Positions 44,715 to 54,500 of a stretch of 64,000 bases of DNA are shown here, in pieces. Positions within the stretch are counted from its first letter, which is position 1. Every line of letters begins with the position of its first letter. Source of the stretch: Carnobacterium mobile DSM 4848 (lineage in GTDB: Bacteria; Bacillota; Bacilli; Lactobacillales; Carnobacteriaceae); assembly GCF_000744825.1 (NCBI RefSeq), contig NZ_JQMR01000001.1, positions 186,001 to 250,000 on the forward strand, in the 5' to 3' direction. The notes beneath the pieces were generated by a model that was not told where the DNA came from, did not search any database, and worked only from the letters and a program-made list of their open reading frames with translations. A program made the translations under genes and the position numbers.

Positions 44715-44830
44715 TAGGAGAATCAAATAAATCTTTTTGCAGATAGAAAAAATTTTCCCTTCATTTAAATGGAAAGAAAGCTTTAAGAAGAGGATGTTTT
44801 ACTGAATGGAATAAATAAGGGGGAATATTC

Positions 44831-45280
44831 ATGGCCAATAATCAATTATTGCTGCAATCGATGGAAAAACTAAAAACTTCTAATATTCGAATAACTCCTC
44901 AACGTTATGCTGTTTTAGAATATCTGATAGAAGCTCATAGCCATCCAACGGCTGATGAAATTTATCGTTCGCTTGTAGAACGGTTTCCAAATATTAGTGT
45001 TGCAACTGTTTATAATAATTTGCGTTTATTTAAAAAAATTGGTTTTGTAGAAGAAATGACTTATGGGGATGGATCTAGTCGTTTCGACTTTGCTTCAACT
45101 CAGCATTATCATGCTATTTGTGAAAGTTGCGGTAAAATTGAAGACATCTATTATCCAGGGTTAGAAGATGTTGAAGCAGTGGCGCACAATTTAACAGGAT
45201 ATCAAGTGACTCGTCATCGGATGGAAGTCTATGGGATATGCCCTGAATGCCAAGCAAAAATGAACATAGCAGAAAGTTAA
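44831..45280 (+). CDS. perR: Peroxide-responsive Fur-family repressor PerR
   Basis: Fur-family metalloregulator of 149 residues closely following B. subtilis Per[77 protein letters not shown], and CPEC near the end. CxxC pairs form the structural zinc site. His38, the His pair in STQHYHAI and the Asp in IEDIYYP correspond to the regulatory metal site; Asp rather than Glu there favours PerR over Fur. It represses peroxide-defence genes when loaded with Fe or Mn. The ATG follows AAGGGGGAATATTC. Confidence 0.93.
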   Translation: MANNQLLLQSMEKLKTSNIRITPQRYAVLEYLIEAHSHPTADEIYRSLVERFPNISVATVYNNLRLFKKIGFVEEMTYGDGSSRFDFASTQHYHAICESCGKIEDIYYPGLEDVEAVAHNLTGYQVTRHRMEVYGICPECQAKMNIAES

Positions 45281-45285
45281 CTTGC

Positions 45286-45332
45286 AATTCCGATAATAGT
45301 TGTTTTCACTCAGCTGTTATTGGAATTTTTTT
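45286..45332 (+). terminator. perR terminator
   Basis: AATTCCGATAATAG (45286-45299) pairs with CTGTTATTGGAATT (45314-45327) with two mismatches, followed by T residues. Confidence 0.75.
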
Positions 45333-45471
45333 CATAAAACAGTTAAACAGATTGAAGGGACTTTAAAGACCAGTGGAGACTTGTTTTTTACTTTTAGAAA
45401 AGCGATAATAGCAGCAATAGACTAAAAATAACGGTAGTGTAAAATGAACTGTTGCAAAAAGGGGAATCTGC

Positions 45472-46428
45472 ATGACCACATTAAACGATGTTGCCAAAAA
45501 AGCTAATGTATCAAAAATGACAGTTTCGCGCGTGATCAATCATCCAGAACAAGTGACCGATGAACTGAAATCACTTGTATTTGAAGCGATGGAAGAACTG
45601 AACTACCGGCCTAATGTAGCCGCTAAAGCTTTAGCAAACAATCGCACACAAATCATTAAACTATTTATATTGGAAGAGATGGACACAACTGAACCGTATT
45701 ATATGAATTTATTAACTGGTATTGCACAGGAATTAGATGCTCGCCATTATTCGCTGCAATTAGTAACGAAAAATAATTTCGATATTGGGGCATGCGATGG
45801 TTACATTATGTGCGGTGTTCGTGAAAAAGATTATGAATGGATAGGACGTGCCAACAAACCGGTAGTTTTATTCGGTGAAAATCGGCATGGGTATGATTTC
45901 GTCGATTCCGATAACCAAGCTGGTGTGGCCATGGCAACACAATATGCTATTGATTTAGGGTACCAACAAGTTATGTTTATTGGAATCGATATTGACGAGC
46001 TGTTTGAAAAATCAAGAGAAACAGGTTACCTACAAACGATGCAAAAGAACCAATTACCGCCAAAAATCATACGTTTTGGGAATCACTCAAGTGGAGCAGC
46101 ACAATACATCAAAGAACATTGGACTCATTTTTCACCAAACACTATTTTTGTGTGCAGCTCTGATCGTTTAGCGATCGGCATAGAGCGAGGTATCCTTGAA
46201 ATGGGTGGAAAGATTCCTAGTGACTTTGGCATTATTGGACACGATGGAGTCTTCTTGGATCAAATAGCTTTTCCGCAGTTAACTACTGTTAAACAAGCTG
46301 TAATTGAAATGGGTGGGGCTTGTGCAAAAATGTTAATGACTAAAATTGAACAAAACGGCGCAGCTCAAGAAAAAGTGTTATTCACACCAGAATTGATTAC
46401 AAGAGGAACGACGAGAAAAGAACGATAA
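45472..46428 (+). CDS. LacI-family regulator, candidate MalR
   Basis: LacI/GalR regulator of 318 residues with helix-turn-helix TLNDVAKKANVSKMTVSRVI, the hinge RPNVAAKALANNRTQ and a sugar-binding domain (DLGYQQVMFIGID, FVCSSDRLAIGIERGILEMG, TTVKQAVIEMGGACAKML). The SKMTVSRVINHPEQV recognition region resembles MalR-type regulators. ATG at 45472 with AAAAAGGGGAATCTG. It lies about 1.1 kb before the maltose region, separated by a lipid-kinase gene, and GCAAACGGTTGC at 53038 is a plausible operator. Identity as MalR is inference from motif and location. Confidence 0.8.
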   Translation: MTTLNDVAKKANVSKMTVSRVINHPEQVTDELKSLVFEAMEELNYRPNVAAKALANNRTQIIKLFILEEMDTTEPYYMNLLTGIAQELDARHYSLQLVTKNNFDIGACDGYIMCGVREKDYEWIGRANKPVVLFGENRHGYDFVDSDNQAGVAMATQYAIDLGYQQVMFIGIDIDELFEKSRETGYLQTMQKNQLPPKIIRFGNHSSGAAQYIKEHWTHFSPNTIFVCSSDRLAIGIERGILEMGGKIPSDFGIIGHDGVFLDQIAFPQLTTVKQAVIEMGGACAKMLMTKIEQNGAAQEKVLFTPELITRGTTRKER

Positions 46429-46457
46429 AAATAAACTAGTAAAGTGAGGCGAGTGAA

Positions 46458-47351
46458 ATGAAAAAAGCAATGATCGTGGTAAATCCTTCATCTGGCAGTG
46501 AACAGGCTGAAAAATACGTTGACCAATTGAAAGCACAACTACAAAGTCACTTTGAGCAAATTGTCGTGAATAAAACAACTAAAGCAGGAGATGCAATACA
46601 CTTTGCAAATAAAGCAGCGTTCTATCAATTTGATGCTCTTTTCTTAATGGGCGGTGATGGCACGATAAATGAAGGAATAAATGGTATCGCTATTCATGAA
46701 CACCAACCAACTGTAGGAATCATTCCATTAGGAACGGTAAATAATTTTGCGCGTGCGTTAGAAATCTCTGTCGTACCCGAAGAAGCCATTGGTAATTTGG
46801 AACTAACCAGTCAAAAGAAAGTTGACTTAGGGAAAATAAACGATACTTATTTTGTTAGTACTGTCTCGGTTGGGCCTATTCCGGAAAGCGTGCAAAACGT
46901 AGATACTGACTCTAAGACTAAATTTGGGCCGTTAGCTTATGTTTTTGAAGGACTAAAAGCTTTGACTGATGAACATACTGCCCTTTTTGACTTAACGTTA
47001 GATGGAGAAAAAATTGAAGAGCACTACAGTATGCTGCTTATTGCTTTAAGCAACTCTGTTACAGGAATTGGAACAGTTTTTTCTTCAGCTGAAACAGATG
47101 ATGGTTATTTGCAATTGTTATGTTTAAAAGAAACAACGGCAGTTGAAAAACTTCAACTTATCCCGGAATTATTCCGTAAAGATGAAGATTATTCTGATAA
47201 ATTAGTTCTGAAGAAATTTAAAAAAGCTGCTATCAGCACAAAAGGAACAGAGAACTTTGTTTGTACTGTTGACGGCGATGCAGGACCGGCCTTCCCTATT
47301 GAAGTAGAAATTTTTCATAAACAGCTGACTGTTTTTGTACCGTCTAACTGA
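46458..47351 (+). CDS. Diacylglycerol-kinase-family lipid kinase (YegS/BmrU type)
   Basis: Soluble lipid kinase of 297 residues: AMIVVNPSSGSEQAEKYV at the N-terminus, the nucleotide motif MGGDGTINEGINGI, and IIPLGTVNNFARALEI. The C-terminal beta-domain has TVDGDAGPAFPIEV. It phosphorylates diacylglycerol or a related lipid at the membrane. ATG at 46458 follows GTGAGGCGAGTGAA, 29 bases after the LacI-type gene, so the two are probably co-transcribed. A link to maltose use is not apparent. Confidence 0.9.
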   Translation: MKKAMIVVNPSSGSEQAEKYVDQLKAQLQSHFEQIVVNKTTKAGDAIHFANKAAFYQFDALFLMGGDGTINEGINGIAIHEHQPTVGIIPLGTVNNFARALEISVVPEEAIGNLELTSQKKVDLGKINDTYFVSTVSVGPIPESVQNVDTDSKTKFGPLAYVFEGLKALTDEHTALFDLTLDGEKIEEHYSMLLIALSNSVTGIGTVFSSAETDDGYLQLLCLKETTAVEKLQLIPELFRKDEDYSDKLVLKKFKKAAISTKGTENFVCTVDGDAGPAFPIEVEIFHKQLTVFVPSN

Positions 47352-47366
47352 ATGGACAGGTAAGCT

Positions 47367-47410
47367 AAAAAAATCCAAAAGCAGTTGTTGCTTATTGGAT
47401 TTTTTCTTTT
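47367..47410 (+). terminator. Terminator after the lipid kinase gene
   Basis: AAAAATCCAAAAGCA (47369-47383) pairs with TGCTTATTGGATTTTT (47389-47404) with one unpaired A, followed by CTTTTTT. Confidence 0.85.
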
Positions 47411-47529
47411 TTAAAAGAAAGGCAGATAGATTTTAGAGGGATAAATTTAGCAATTTAGCGGTGATTTGATTAGAATAAAGATAATAGAAAAGCAGCCTTG
47501 TTTAGAGTATGGATCAGGAGGTGGGAAAA

Positions 47530-49248
47530 ATGACTGAACACGACTTAAAATGGTGGGAAAAAGCGATTATCTATCAAGTGTATCCAAGAAGCTTTCAAGA
47601 CACAGATGGGAACGGCATAGGGGATTTACCTGGAGTGATTCAGCGGTTGGATTATATTCAAAAGCTCGGAGTCAATGCTATTTGGTTGAATCCTATTTTC
47701 AAATCCCCACAAGTCGATAATGGATATGACGTATCCGATTATTATGCAATTGATCCGATTTTTGGCACAATGGAAGATGCAGAGCTTGTCATTAAAGAAG
47801 CACATAAACGTGATTTAAAAGTTATTTTCGATCTCGTTTTAAATCACACTTCTATTGAGCATCCATGGTTTCAAGAAGCGTTAAAAGGTCCTGAAAATCC
47901 TCATCGGAACTTTTATATTTGGCATGATGCTCAGCCGAATGGTGACTTGCCAAATAATTGGGCTTCAATTTTTGGCGGTTCTGTCTGGGAAAAAGAACCA
48001 GTGGGCGATCAATATTATTTTCATTTGTTTAAAAAGGAAATGCCGGATCTAAATTGGGATAATCCTCATGTCGGCAAAGCGATGGTGGATATTGGGAAAT
48101 TTTGGCTGGACAAAGGAGTAGACGGTTTTCGGTTAGATGCGTTTATCCATTTAGATAAGTTGGATGACTTTCCGAGTGAACCTCCTTTGCATGATGGCGA
48201 CTTGGTTTCGGCACAACTCATTAACGAAAATTTGCCAAATATTAAAAACTATATCCAAGATTTGACCAGTGCATTGCGTAAAGTAAAACCCGATGTTTTT
48301 ATACTGGGAGAAGCTGCTTCGGCAGATGCCGATTTAGCAGTCACCTATTCTGATCCTACCAATGATATGTGCGATACCATCATTTCTTTTATGCTGTTTC
48401 CTGAGGACCATTCTGTAAAAGATCCCAGATTGCCGTTCAATATGCAGCATGCTATTCTGGATAAAAAACAGTTTAAACAAACCATGTCAGAATGGCAAAA
48501 AAAATTAGCTCCTTTTGGCGGTCCTGCTCTTTACTGGAACAACCATGATATGCCTAGAGCCGTTTCCCGTTTTGGGGACGATACGAACTACCGCGAAAAC
48601 AGCAGTAAAATGTTGGCAACGCTGATGTATTTACAAAAAGGAATTCCTTTTATTTTATATGGTGAAGAAATAGGGATGCGCAACTTAATTCATACAAATC
48701 CGCAAGAATTCGAAACTCCCGGTGCAACAGCTTTTTATGCTAAATCGAAAGCTTTGGGTTATACTGAAGAACATATTTTAATGGAATTAAATAGTACAGC
48801 ACGTGATGTGAGTCGAGGAGCGATGCAATGGGATGACTCTCAATATGCGGGGTTTTCAACTATGCCGCCTTGGAGCGGTGTCAATCGAGAAGAGGACTAC
48901 AATGTTGCTGAAGAGGAAAAAGAAGCAAAGAGTATTTTAGCTTATTATCGTCAGATTTTAACCTATAAAAAAATGCCGATTTTTACAGAAGGAACGTTTC
49001 ATATGATGGAAACGAAAGAGAGCCTATACAGTTATGAAAGAGTGTTGGGCACACAGCGGGCAATTGTGGTTTGTAATTTTTCAGATACGGAAGAACGGAT
49101 GCAAGAAGATGGAATTATTGAAAAAGAATGGCAAGTTTTGATTCAAAATGAAGGAAACGACGTAGAAGGTAATTGTGTCACATTAGGACCATATGGAGCT
49201 GTAGTTTTATTAAAAGGTATTGCTGACAATAGTAAAGACAAAAAATAA
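47530..49248 (+). CDS. GH13 alpha-glucosidase 1
   Basis: Alpha-glucosidase of 572 residues, GH13_31-like. Catalytic Asp203 in GFRLDAFIH, Glu261 in ILGEAAS and Asp340 in NNHDMPR; first conserved region DLVLNHTS. In this subfamily the residue after the catalytic Asp in region II tracks with linkage: Val in alpha-1,6-specific enzymes and Ala or Thr in alpha-1,4-active ones. Ala here points to alpha-1,4-linked malto-oligosaccharides. ATG at 47530 follows CAGGAGGTGGG; an in-frame ATG at 47509 precedes that site. Cytoplasmic, no signal. Strong similarity to the next gene suggests tandem duplication. Confidence 0.92.
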   Translation: MTEHDLKWWEKAIIYQVYPRSFQDTDGNGIGDLPGVIQRLDYIQKLGVNAIWLNPIFKSPQVDNGYDVSDYYAIDPIFGTMEDAELVIKEAHKRDLKVIFDLVLNHTSIEHPWFQEALKGPENPHRNFYIWHDAQPNGDLPNNWASIFGGSVWEKEPVGDQYYFHLFKKEMPDLNWDNPHVGKAMVDIGKFWLDKGVDGFRLDAFIHLDKLDDFPSEPPLHDGDLVSAQLINENLPNIKNYIQDLTSALRKVKPDVFILGEAASADADLAVTYSDPTNDMCDTIISFMLFPEDHSVKDPRLPFNMQHAILDKKQFKQTMSEWQKKLAPFGGPALYWNNHDMPRAVSRFGDDTNYRENSSKMLATLMYLQKGIPFILYGEEIGMRNLIHTNPQEFETPGATAFYAKSKALGYTEEHILMELNSTARDVSRGAMQWDDSQYAGFSTMPPWSGVNREEDYNVAEEEKEAKSILAYYRQILTYKKMPIFTEGTFHMMETKESLYSYERVLGTQRAIVVCNFSDTEERMQEDGIIEKEWQVLIQNEGNDVEGNCVTLGPYGAVVLLKGIADNSKDKK

Positions 49249-49250
49249 AT

Positions 49251-49278
49251 GAACAGGCTTAAGTGCTTGTTCTTTTTT
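49251..49278 (+). terminator. Short terminator after alpha-glucosidase 1
   Basis: GAACAGGC (49251-49258) and GCTTGTTC (49265-49272) pair with one mismatch, followed by six T. Confidence 0.7.
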
Positions 49279-49291
49279 GTTACCGTTAACA
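49278..49291 (+). promoter_or_regulatory. cre-type site before alpha-glucosidase 2
   Basis: TGTTACCGTTAACA matches the CcpA cre pattern TGWNANCGNTNWCA at every position and is near-palindromic. It sits between the terminator and the next start codon, 78 bases before the ATG. Confidence 0.7.
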
Positions 49292-49368
49292 TCTTATTTG
49301 GTATTGTAAGTGCTTTCCTGTTTCAGTATCCTTACATTAAGCACACTAAGATAGATAGGAGGCAGAAC

Positions 49369-51099
49369 ATGTCAGAAAAATGGTGGCAAGAAGCCATTGT
49401 ATATCAAGTCTATCCGCGTAGTTTTCAAGATAGCAATGGTGATGGGGTAGGGGATCTTCGGGGTGTAATCCAGCGTTTAGATTACATTCAGTCATTAGGT
49501 GTTTCGGTGATATGGTTAAATCCTATTTTTGTCTCACCGCAGATTGATAACGGCTACGACGTTTCTAATTATTACGCAATCGATCCGCTTTTCGGAACAA
49601 TAGAGGATGCAGAAGAACTGATAGAAAAAGCTCACCAATATGGATTAAAAGTGATATTTGATTTTGTATTAAACCACACATCAGATCAACATCCTTGGTT
49701 CCAAGAAGCGCTTAAAGGGCCAGACAATCCGTATCGTGATTATTACCTTTGGGCTGACGGTAAAACTGCTGGACAATTACCCAATAATTGGGCTTCTTTT
49801 TTTGGCGGAACGGTATGGGAAAAAGAGCCGGCTGGCAATCAGTATTATTTCCATTTGTTCGCTAAAGAAATGCCTGATTTGAACTGGAACAACCCGGAAG
49901 TGCAGCTATCTATGTTGGATATCGCAACTTTTTGGATGGATAAAGGTGTAGATGGCTTTCGTTTAGATGCTTTTATTCATATGGATAAAGAAGCAGGTTA
50001 CCCAGATGTACCAAATATAGTAGATGGACAAATTGTTTTAGCAGAGGAATATTATGCGAACTTGCCTAAAGTAAATCATTATATGAAGAACTTTGCACAA
50101 GCATTGCGCAAACAATACCCGGATGTTTTTTTAGTCGGGGAAGCGGCATCAGCCAATATTGACTTGGCCGTTAATTATTCAGATCCGCTGAATGAAGCAT
50201 GTGATGCAGTAATAACTTTTCGTTATTTCTCAGAAGATGACACAAAGAAAGACGTACGCTTGCCTTTGACGATGCAGTCAGGAAAGTTGGACCTCAAAGC
50301 TTTTAAAGCAACGATGAGCGAATGGCAAGATCGATTAGGAGACTTTGGCGGACCAACACTGTATTGGAACAATCATGATATGGCACGCGCGGTCTCGCGT
50401 TTTGGTGATGTGATTCATTATCGCGAAAACAGCAGTAAGATGTTGGCTACATTGATGTACCTGCAAAAAGGAATTCCATTCATTTTAAATGGCGAAGAAA
50501 TCGGCATGAAAAATTTAGAGATTCCGACAATTGATAAATTTGAAGCACCAGAAGCAAAAGGCTTTTATGAAAAAGCATTAGCTCTAGGATATAGTAAGGA
50601 ACATATTTTACGGGAATTAAATGCAACTAGTAAAGATGCTAGCCGCGGCGTAATGCAATGGGATGATTCTGTATTTGCTGGATTTTCAACTAGCCCTCCA
50701 TGGAGCGATGTTAACCAAGAAGCCGATTATCATGTTGCAGCTCAAGAAGCAGATGAAAAGAGTATTTTAAATTATTACCGCAAGTTGCTAAATTACAAAC
50801 AAACACCTTTATTTACTAAAGGCAGCTTTAAATTAATCGAAACGAATGATCAGCTCTATTGCTACGAACGCACACTAGGAAAACAAACAGCATTGGTCTG
50901 CTGTAATTTCACAGACCAGCCTGTGTTCTTTGAAGACGAACGTTTTACAGAAGAGAACTTTACCGTTTTGCTAACGAATGACTTCAATTCATTGGAAGGG
51001 AAATTAGGCAAATTAGGCCCCTATGGTGCAGCTGTTTTAGTGTTCGGAATCGATGAAGAAAATGAACCGCATGAAGAAAATCGAATCAGTGTATTTTAA
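49369..51099 (+). CDS. GH13 alpha-glucosidase 2
   Basis: Alpha-glucosidase of 576 residues, close paralogue of the preceding one. Catalytic Asp200 in GFRLDAFIH, Glu258 in LVGEAAS and Asp337 in NNHDMAR. The same region II Ala suggests alpha-1,4 activity. ATG at 49369 is chosen because AGGAGG lies before it; an in-frame ATG at 49249 would run through the upstream terminator and the cre site and would add an apparent hydrophobic leader that is not part of the gene. It is 41 bases before the neopullulanase gene, likely one transcript. Confidence 0.92.
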   Translation: MSEKWWQEAIVYQVYPRSFQDSNGDGVGDLRGVIQRLDYIQSLGVSVIWLNPIFVSPQIDNGYDVSNYYAIDPLFGTIEDAEELIEKAHQYGLKVIFDFVLNHTSDQHPWFQEALKGPDNPYRDYYLWADGKTAGQLPNNWASFFGGTVWEKEPAGNQYYFHLFAKEMPDLNWNNPEVQLSMLDIATFWMDKGVDGFRLDAFIHMDKEAGYPDVPNIVDGQIVLAEEYYANLPKVNHYMKNFAQALRKQYPDVFLVGEAASANIDLAVNYSDPLNEACDAVITFRYFSEDDTKKDVRLPLTMQSGKLDLKAFKATMSEWQDRLGDFGGPTLYWNNHDMARAVSRFGDVIHYRENSSKMLATLMYLQKGIPFILNGEEIGMKNLEIPTIDKFEAPEAKGFYEKALALGYSKEHILRELNATSKDASRGVMQWDDSVFAGFSTSPPWSDVNQEADYHVAAQEADEKSILNYYRKLLNYKQTPLFTKGSFKLIETNDQLYCYERTLGKQTALVCCNFTDQPVFFEDERFTEENFTVLLTNDFNSLEGKLGKLGPYGAAVLVFGIDEENEPHEENRISVF

Positions 51100-51140
51100 A
51101 TATAAAAAAATTAACCGATTAAGAATGGAGAATGTCAGTA

Positions 51141-52925
51141 ATGGAAACAGCAGCAATTTTTCACCGTCCAGATAGCGAATATGCTTATTTATATAAGGCA
51201 AACGAAATGCATATTCGGTTGCGTACTAAAAAAGGCGATGCCGCCCAAGTCAATATTATTAGCGGAGACCCTTATTTGCATGGTACTAAAAAATGGTATT
51301 TAGACCACGTTCCAATGAAATTGATCGCCAGTACAGATATTCATGATTACTGGATGATCGCTATAGGAGCTGAATTTAAAAGATTGTCATATGGGTTTCA
51401 TGTCATCGGCACAGATAGTCTTGAAGTGTTTTATGGCGACAGAGGAGTTTTTCCTTTTGAAGAAAAATATTTGGAAGAAGCCAATACTTTTTTCCGTATG
51501 CCCTATTTTCAAGAGATTGATCGGTTTAAATCACCGGACTGGGTGAAAGAAACCGTTTGGTATCAGATTTTCCCAGAGCGTTTTGCTAATGGAGATACAA
51601 GCAACGACCCCGAAGGCACACTGCCATGGGGAAGTAAAGAGCATCCAACACGAGATGATTTCTACGGAGGAGACTTGCAAGGCGTAATCGACCATTTAGA
51701 TTATTTGGTGGATTTGGGGATCAATGGTATTTATTTCTGTCCGATTTTTAGAGCAACCTCTAATCATAAGTATGATACGACGGATTATTTTGAGATTGAC
51801 CCTGATTTTGGTGATAAAGAAACATTTAAAAAGCTGGTTGATGAAGCACATAAACGCGGCATTCGAATTATGCTAGATGCTGTTTTCAATCATATGGGAA
51901 TGTTGTCTTATCAATGGGAAGATGTGATTGAGAACGAAGCTGATTCTAAATATGCAGACTGGTTCCATATTCATCAGTTTCCTGTAAAACTAGATGATTC
52001 TTTAACTACAGATGAGTTGGAAAATGTCGGCGAAGTTCCTTATGATACTTTTGCTTTTACAGGACATATGCCAAAATTAAATACAGCTAACCGTGAAGTG
52101 CAAGATTACTTATTGGAGATTGCAGCTTATTGGATACGAGAATTCGACATTGACGCGTGGCGGTTAGATGTAGCTAATGAAGTAGATCATCATTTCTGGA
52201 AACGATTCTATCAAGTGACAACGGATTTAAAAGAAGATTTTTATATCTTAGGAGAGATTTGGCATTCTTCTCAAAGCTGGCTTCAAGGAGATGAGTTCCA
52301 TGCAGTAATGAATTATGCTTTTACGGAAACCATCGAAGATTACTTTATGAAAAAGAAAATTTCAGCCAGCAAAATGGTGGCCGGATTAAACGAACAGCTT
52401 ATGTTGTACCGCCAGCAAACCAATGAAGTGATGTTTAATGTACTGGATTCCCATGATACAGCACGAATTTTATCTATTAGTAAAGGAAATAAAGACATTG
52501 TTAAATCCAGCCTAGCCTTTACCTTTATGCAAAACGGCTCTCCTTGTATTTATTATGGGACAGAGATTGGTATGGATGGGTTTGATGATCCCGATTGCCG
52601 CAAATGTATGGTTTGGGATGAAGCGCAACAAGACCTTAATATGCTAGCTTTCACAAAAGAGTTGATTGCTTTTAGAAAAGAACATCAGCAAAATTTAAGT
52701 TATGGTGAATTAAATTGGTTTGATGTACGTGATAATGAAGAAGTAGTCGGTTTGAAACGCACTTTGGGAGAAGAAACGCTGATTGCTTATTTTAACCAAG
52801 GAGAACAAGATCTTGAACTGGTTTTAGACAATATACCTGAGATTGTTATAGGACACTTGACCTTTAGTGATAATCGCTTGTTGTCGATCAAGCAGAACGG
52901 ATTTGTTGTTTTCAAAATTAACTAG
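51141..52925 (+). CDS. Neopullulanase/cyclomaltodextrinase (GH13_20)
   Basis: Maltogenic amylase-type enzyme of 594 residues. An N-terminal beta-sandwich (CBM34-like, about residues 1-120, AAIFHRPDSEYAYLY) is followed by the catalytic barrel, with VWYQIFPERFANGD at its start. Catalytic Asp343 in WRLDVANEVD, Glu372 in LGEIWH and Asp439 in DSHDTAR. It hydrolyses cyclodextrins, pullulan and maltodextrins, yielding mainly maltose or panose; being unsecreted, it acts on imported dextrins. ATG at 51141 has GGAG at 51127-51130 at suitable distance; an in-frame ATG at 51132 is too close. It ends with a strong terminator. Confidence 0.92.
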   Translation: METAAIFHRPDSEYAYLYKANEMHIRLRTKKGDAAQVNIISGDPYLHGTKKWYLDHVPMKLIASTDIHDYWMIAIGAEFKRLSYGFHVIGTDSLEVFYGDRGVFPFEEKYLEEANTFFRMPYFQEIDRFKSPDWVKETVWYQIFPERFANGDTSNDPEGTLPWGSKEHPTRDDFYGGDLQGVIDHLDYLVDLGINGIYFCPIFRATSNHKYDTTDYFEIDPDFGDKETFKKLVDEAHKRGIRIMLDAVFNHMGMLSYQWEDVIENEADSKYADWFHIHQFPVKLDDSLTTDELENVGEVPYDTFAFTGHMPKLNTANREVQDYLLEIAAYWIREFDIDAWRLDVANEVDHHFWKRFYQVTTDLKEDFYILGEIWHSSQSWLQGDEFHAVMNYAFTETIEDYFMKKKISASKMVAGLNEQLMLYRQQTNEVMFNVLDSHDTARILSISKGNKDIVKSSLAFTFMQNGSPCIYYGTEIGMDGFDDPDCRKCMVWDEAQQDLNMLAFTKELIAFRKEHQQNLSYGELNWFDVRDNEEVVGLKRTLGEETLIAYFNQGEQDLELVLDNIPEIVIGHLTFSDNRLLSIKQNGFVVFKIN

Positions 52926-52941
52926 TCAACTTTTTTTGCAT

Positions 52942-52981
52942 TAAGCCGGCTGCTTTCTAAAGAGAGCAGCCGGCTTATTTT
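52942..52981 (+). terminator. Terminator after neopullulanase gene
   Basis: Perfect 13-bp GC-rich arms TAAGCCGGCTGCT (52942-52954) and AGCAGCCGGCTTA (52965-52977), followed by TTT. Confidence 0.9.
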
Positions 52982-53037
52982 GAGACAAAGGTACAGTTCT
53001 ATTACATAGAGTTGATGAATTAGTAAAAATCGCGAGT

Positions 53038-53049
53038 GCAAACGGTTGC
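53038..53049 (+). promoter_or_regulatory. MalR-type operator before malE1
   Basis: GCAAACGGTTGC fits the GCAANCGNTTGC pattern known for MalR operators of streptococci. It lies 72 bases before the malE1 start. A related half-site AAAACGGTTC follows at 53053. Confidence 0.65.
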
Positions 53050-53120
53050 TGAAAACGGTTCTTTATTCCATAATAAAGGTATAGATGGGTATTATACTTT
53101 TAAAAGGGAGGATTTTCATT

Positions 53121-54401
53121 ATGTCGAATAAGCGTTGGAAAAAAATAGCGTTGGGTTTGGTATCTTTGAGCGCGGTATTATTGGCTGCTTGCGGAGGCGG
53201 AGGAAAGTCGGAGGATTCTTCAGCATCTGGAGGAGGATCTAAAGAATCAACCACTTTGAAAGTAGATGTGGATCCAAGGTACACAGAATATGTTAATGAA
53301 ATGATTCCGGCATTTGAAAAAGAGCACAATGTAACCGTTAAAATAACAGAAAAAGATATGTTTGATTCGATTGAAGCTCTGCCGCTTGATGGACCTGCTG
53401 GAATTGGAACGGATGTACTCGTTGCTCCGTATGACCGCATCGGTATTTTAGGTCAGCAAGGACACTTGGCAGAAGTTAAGCTGCCAGATGATGGACGCTA
53501 TGATGAGATGGATGAAAAACAAGTATTGTCCGAAGACAAAATATACGGGGCCCCTTTTGTAATAGAAACATTGGTCATGTTTTACAATAAAGACCTAGTC
53601 GATACAGCACCAGCGACTTTCAAAGACTTAGAAGAACTGTCAACAGATGAACGCTTTGCTTTTGAAAGTGAAAAAGACAAAAACGTAGCATTTTTAGCTA
53701 ACTGGGTATCTCCTTACCATTACTTAGGTTTAATAACAGGGTATGGCGGTTATATTTTTGGAGATAACGGAACAGATACAACTGACATTGGCTTAAATAC
53801 GCCAGAAGCAGTTGAAGCGATCAATTATGCGTCCAACTGGTACAAAAATACTTGGCCTAAAGGTGCATTAGATGTGACGAGTGCTGAGAACTTTATGAAT
53901 GATCAATTCACCAGCGGAAAGACAGCTGCAGTCATCAATGGTCCTTGGGGAGCTGCAAGTTATAAAGAGGCGAATGTAAATTATGGAGTCAGTACCATCC
54001 CTACTTTGCCGAATGGTGAAAACTATCAACCGTTTGCCGGAGGATCAGGATGGGCGATCAGCAACTATTCAAAAAATAAAGACCTGGCTCAAGAATGGCT
54101 AGACTATGTTAACAATACTGAAAATTCTCAAAAACTATATGAATTATCTGCTGAGATACCTGCAAATCAAGAAACACGAACTTCTATCAGTAAAGGCGAG
54201 GACGAATTGACAAATGCCGTGATCGAACAATACAATTCAGCAATGCCGATGCCGAATATACCAGAAATGGAAGAAGTTTGGACGGGAACCGAATCGATGA
54301 TTTTTGATGCAGCCTCAGGGAATAAAACACCTAAAGAAGCAGCGGATGATACAGTTAAATTAATTCAAGACAACATTGAGCAAAAATACAGCACTCAATA
54401 A
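53121..54401 (+). CDS. malE: Maltose/maltodextrin-binding lipoprotein, copy 1
   Basis: Extracellular substrate-binding lipoprotein of 426 residues. The signal peptide ends in lipobox LAAC (Cys24), followed by a Gly/Ser/Glu-rich linker. Family features are PAFEKEHNVTVKITEKDMFD, DGPAGIGTDVLVAPYDRIG, INGPWGAASYKEANVNYGVS and MPNIPEMEEVW. ATG at 53121 follows GGGAGG; an in-frame ATG at 53085 precedes the ribosome site. It feeds MalFG. Followed by a hairpin and then a second, similar malE, so the two probably differ in expression or in preferred dextrin length. Confidence 0.92.
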   Translation: MSNKRWKKIALGLVSLSAVLLAACGGGGKSEDSSASGGGSKESTTLKVDVDPRYTEYVNEMIPAFEKEHNVTVKITEKDMFDSIEALPLDGPAGIGTDVLVAPYDRIGILGQQGHLAEVKLPDDGRYDEMDEKQVLSEDKIYGAPFVIETLVMFYNKDLVDTAPATFKDLEELSTDERFAFESEKDKNVAFLANWVSPYHYLGLITGYGGYIFGDNGTDTTDIGLNTPEAVEAINYASNWYKNTWPKGALDVTSAENFMNDQFTSGKTAAVINGPWGAASYKEANVNYGVSTIPTLPNGENYQPFAGGSGWAISNYSKNKDLAQEWLDYVNNTENSQKLYELSAEIPANQETRTSISKGEDELTNAVIEQYNSAMPMPNIPEMEEVWTGTESMIFDAASGNKTPKEAADDTVKLIQDNIEQKYSTQ

Positions 54402-54409
54402 AAGCGATT

Positions 54410-54438
54410 TTGGCAGAGACGCAATATGTCTCTGCCAA
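54410..54438 (+). terminator. Hairpin after malE1
   Basis: Perfect 11-bp arms TTGGCAGAGAC (54410-54420) and GTCTCTGCCAA (54428-54438), followed by TCCTTTTGG. Terminator or strong attenuator. It shares the GGCAGAGA core with the hairpin after malE2. Confidence 0.75.
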
Positions 54439-54500
54439 TCCTTTTGGTCATTAAAAGTTATTGCAAGTCAACTCTATGAGAGTAAGAATGGATAAACCAT

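Noticed and set aside
49249-49368. Secreted or anchored form of alpha-glucosidase 2 with a hydrophobic N-terminus
   Set aside because: This stretch contains the terminator of the previous gene and a cre site, and AGGAGG lies just before the ATG at 49369. The hydrophobic residues are a by-product of T-rich DNA.
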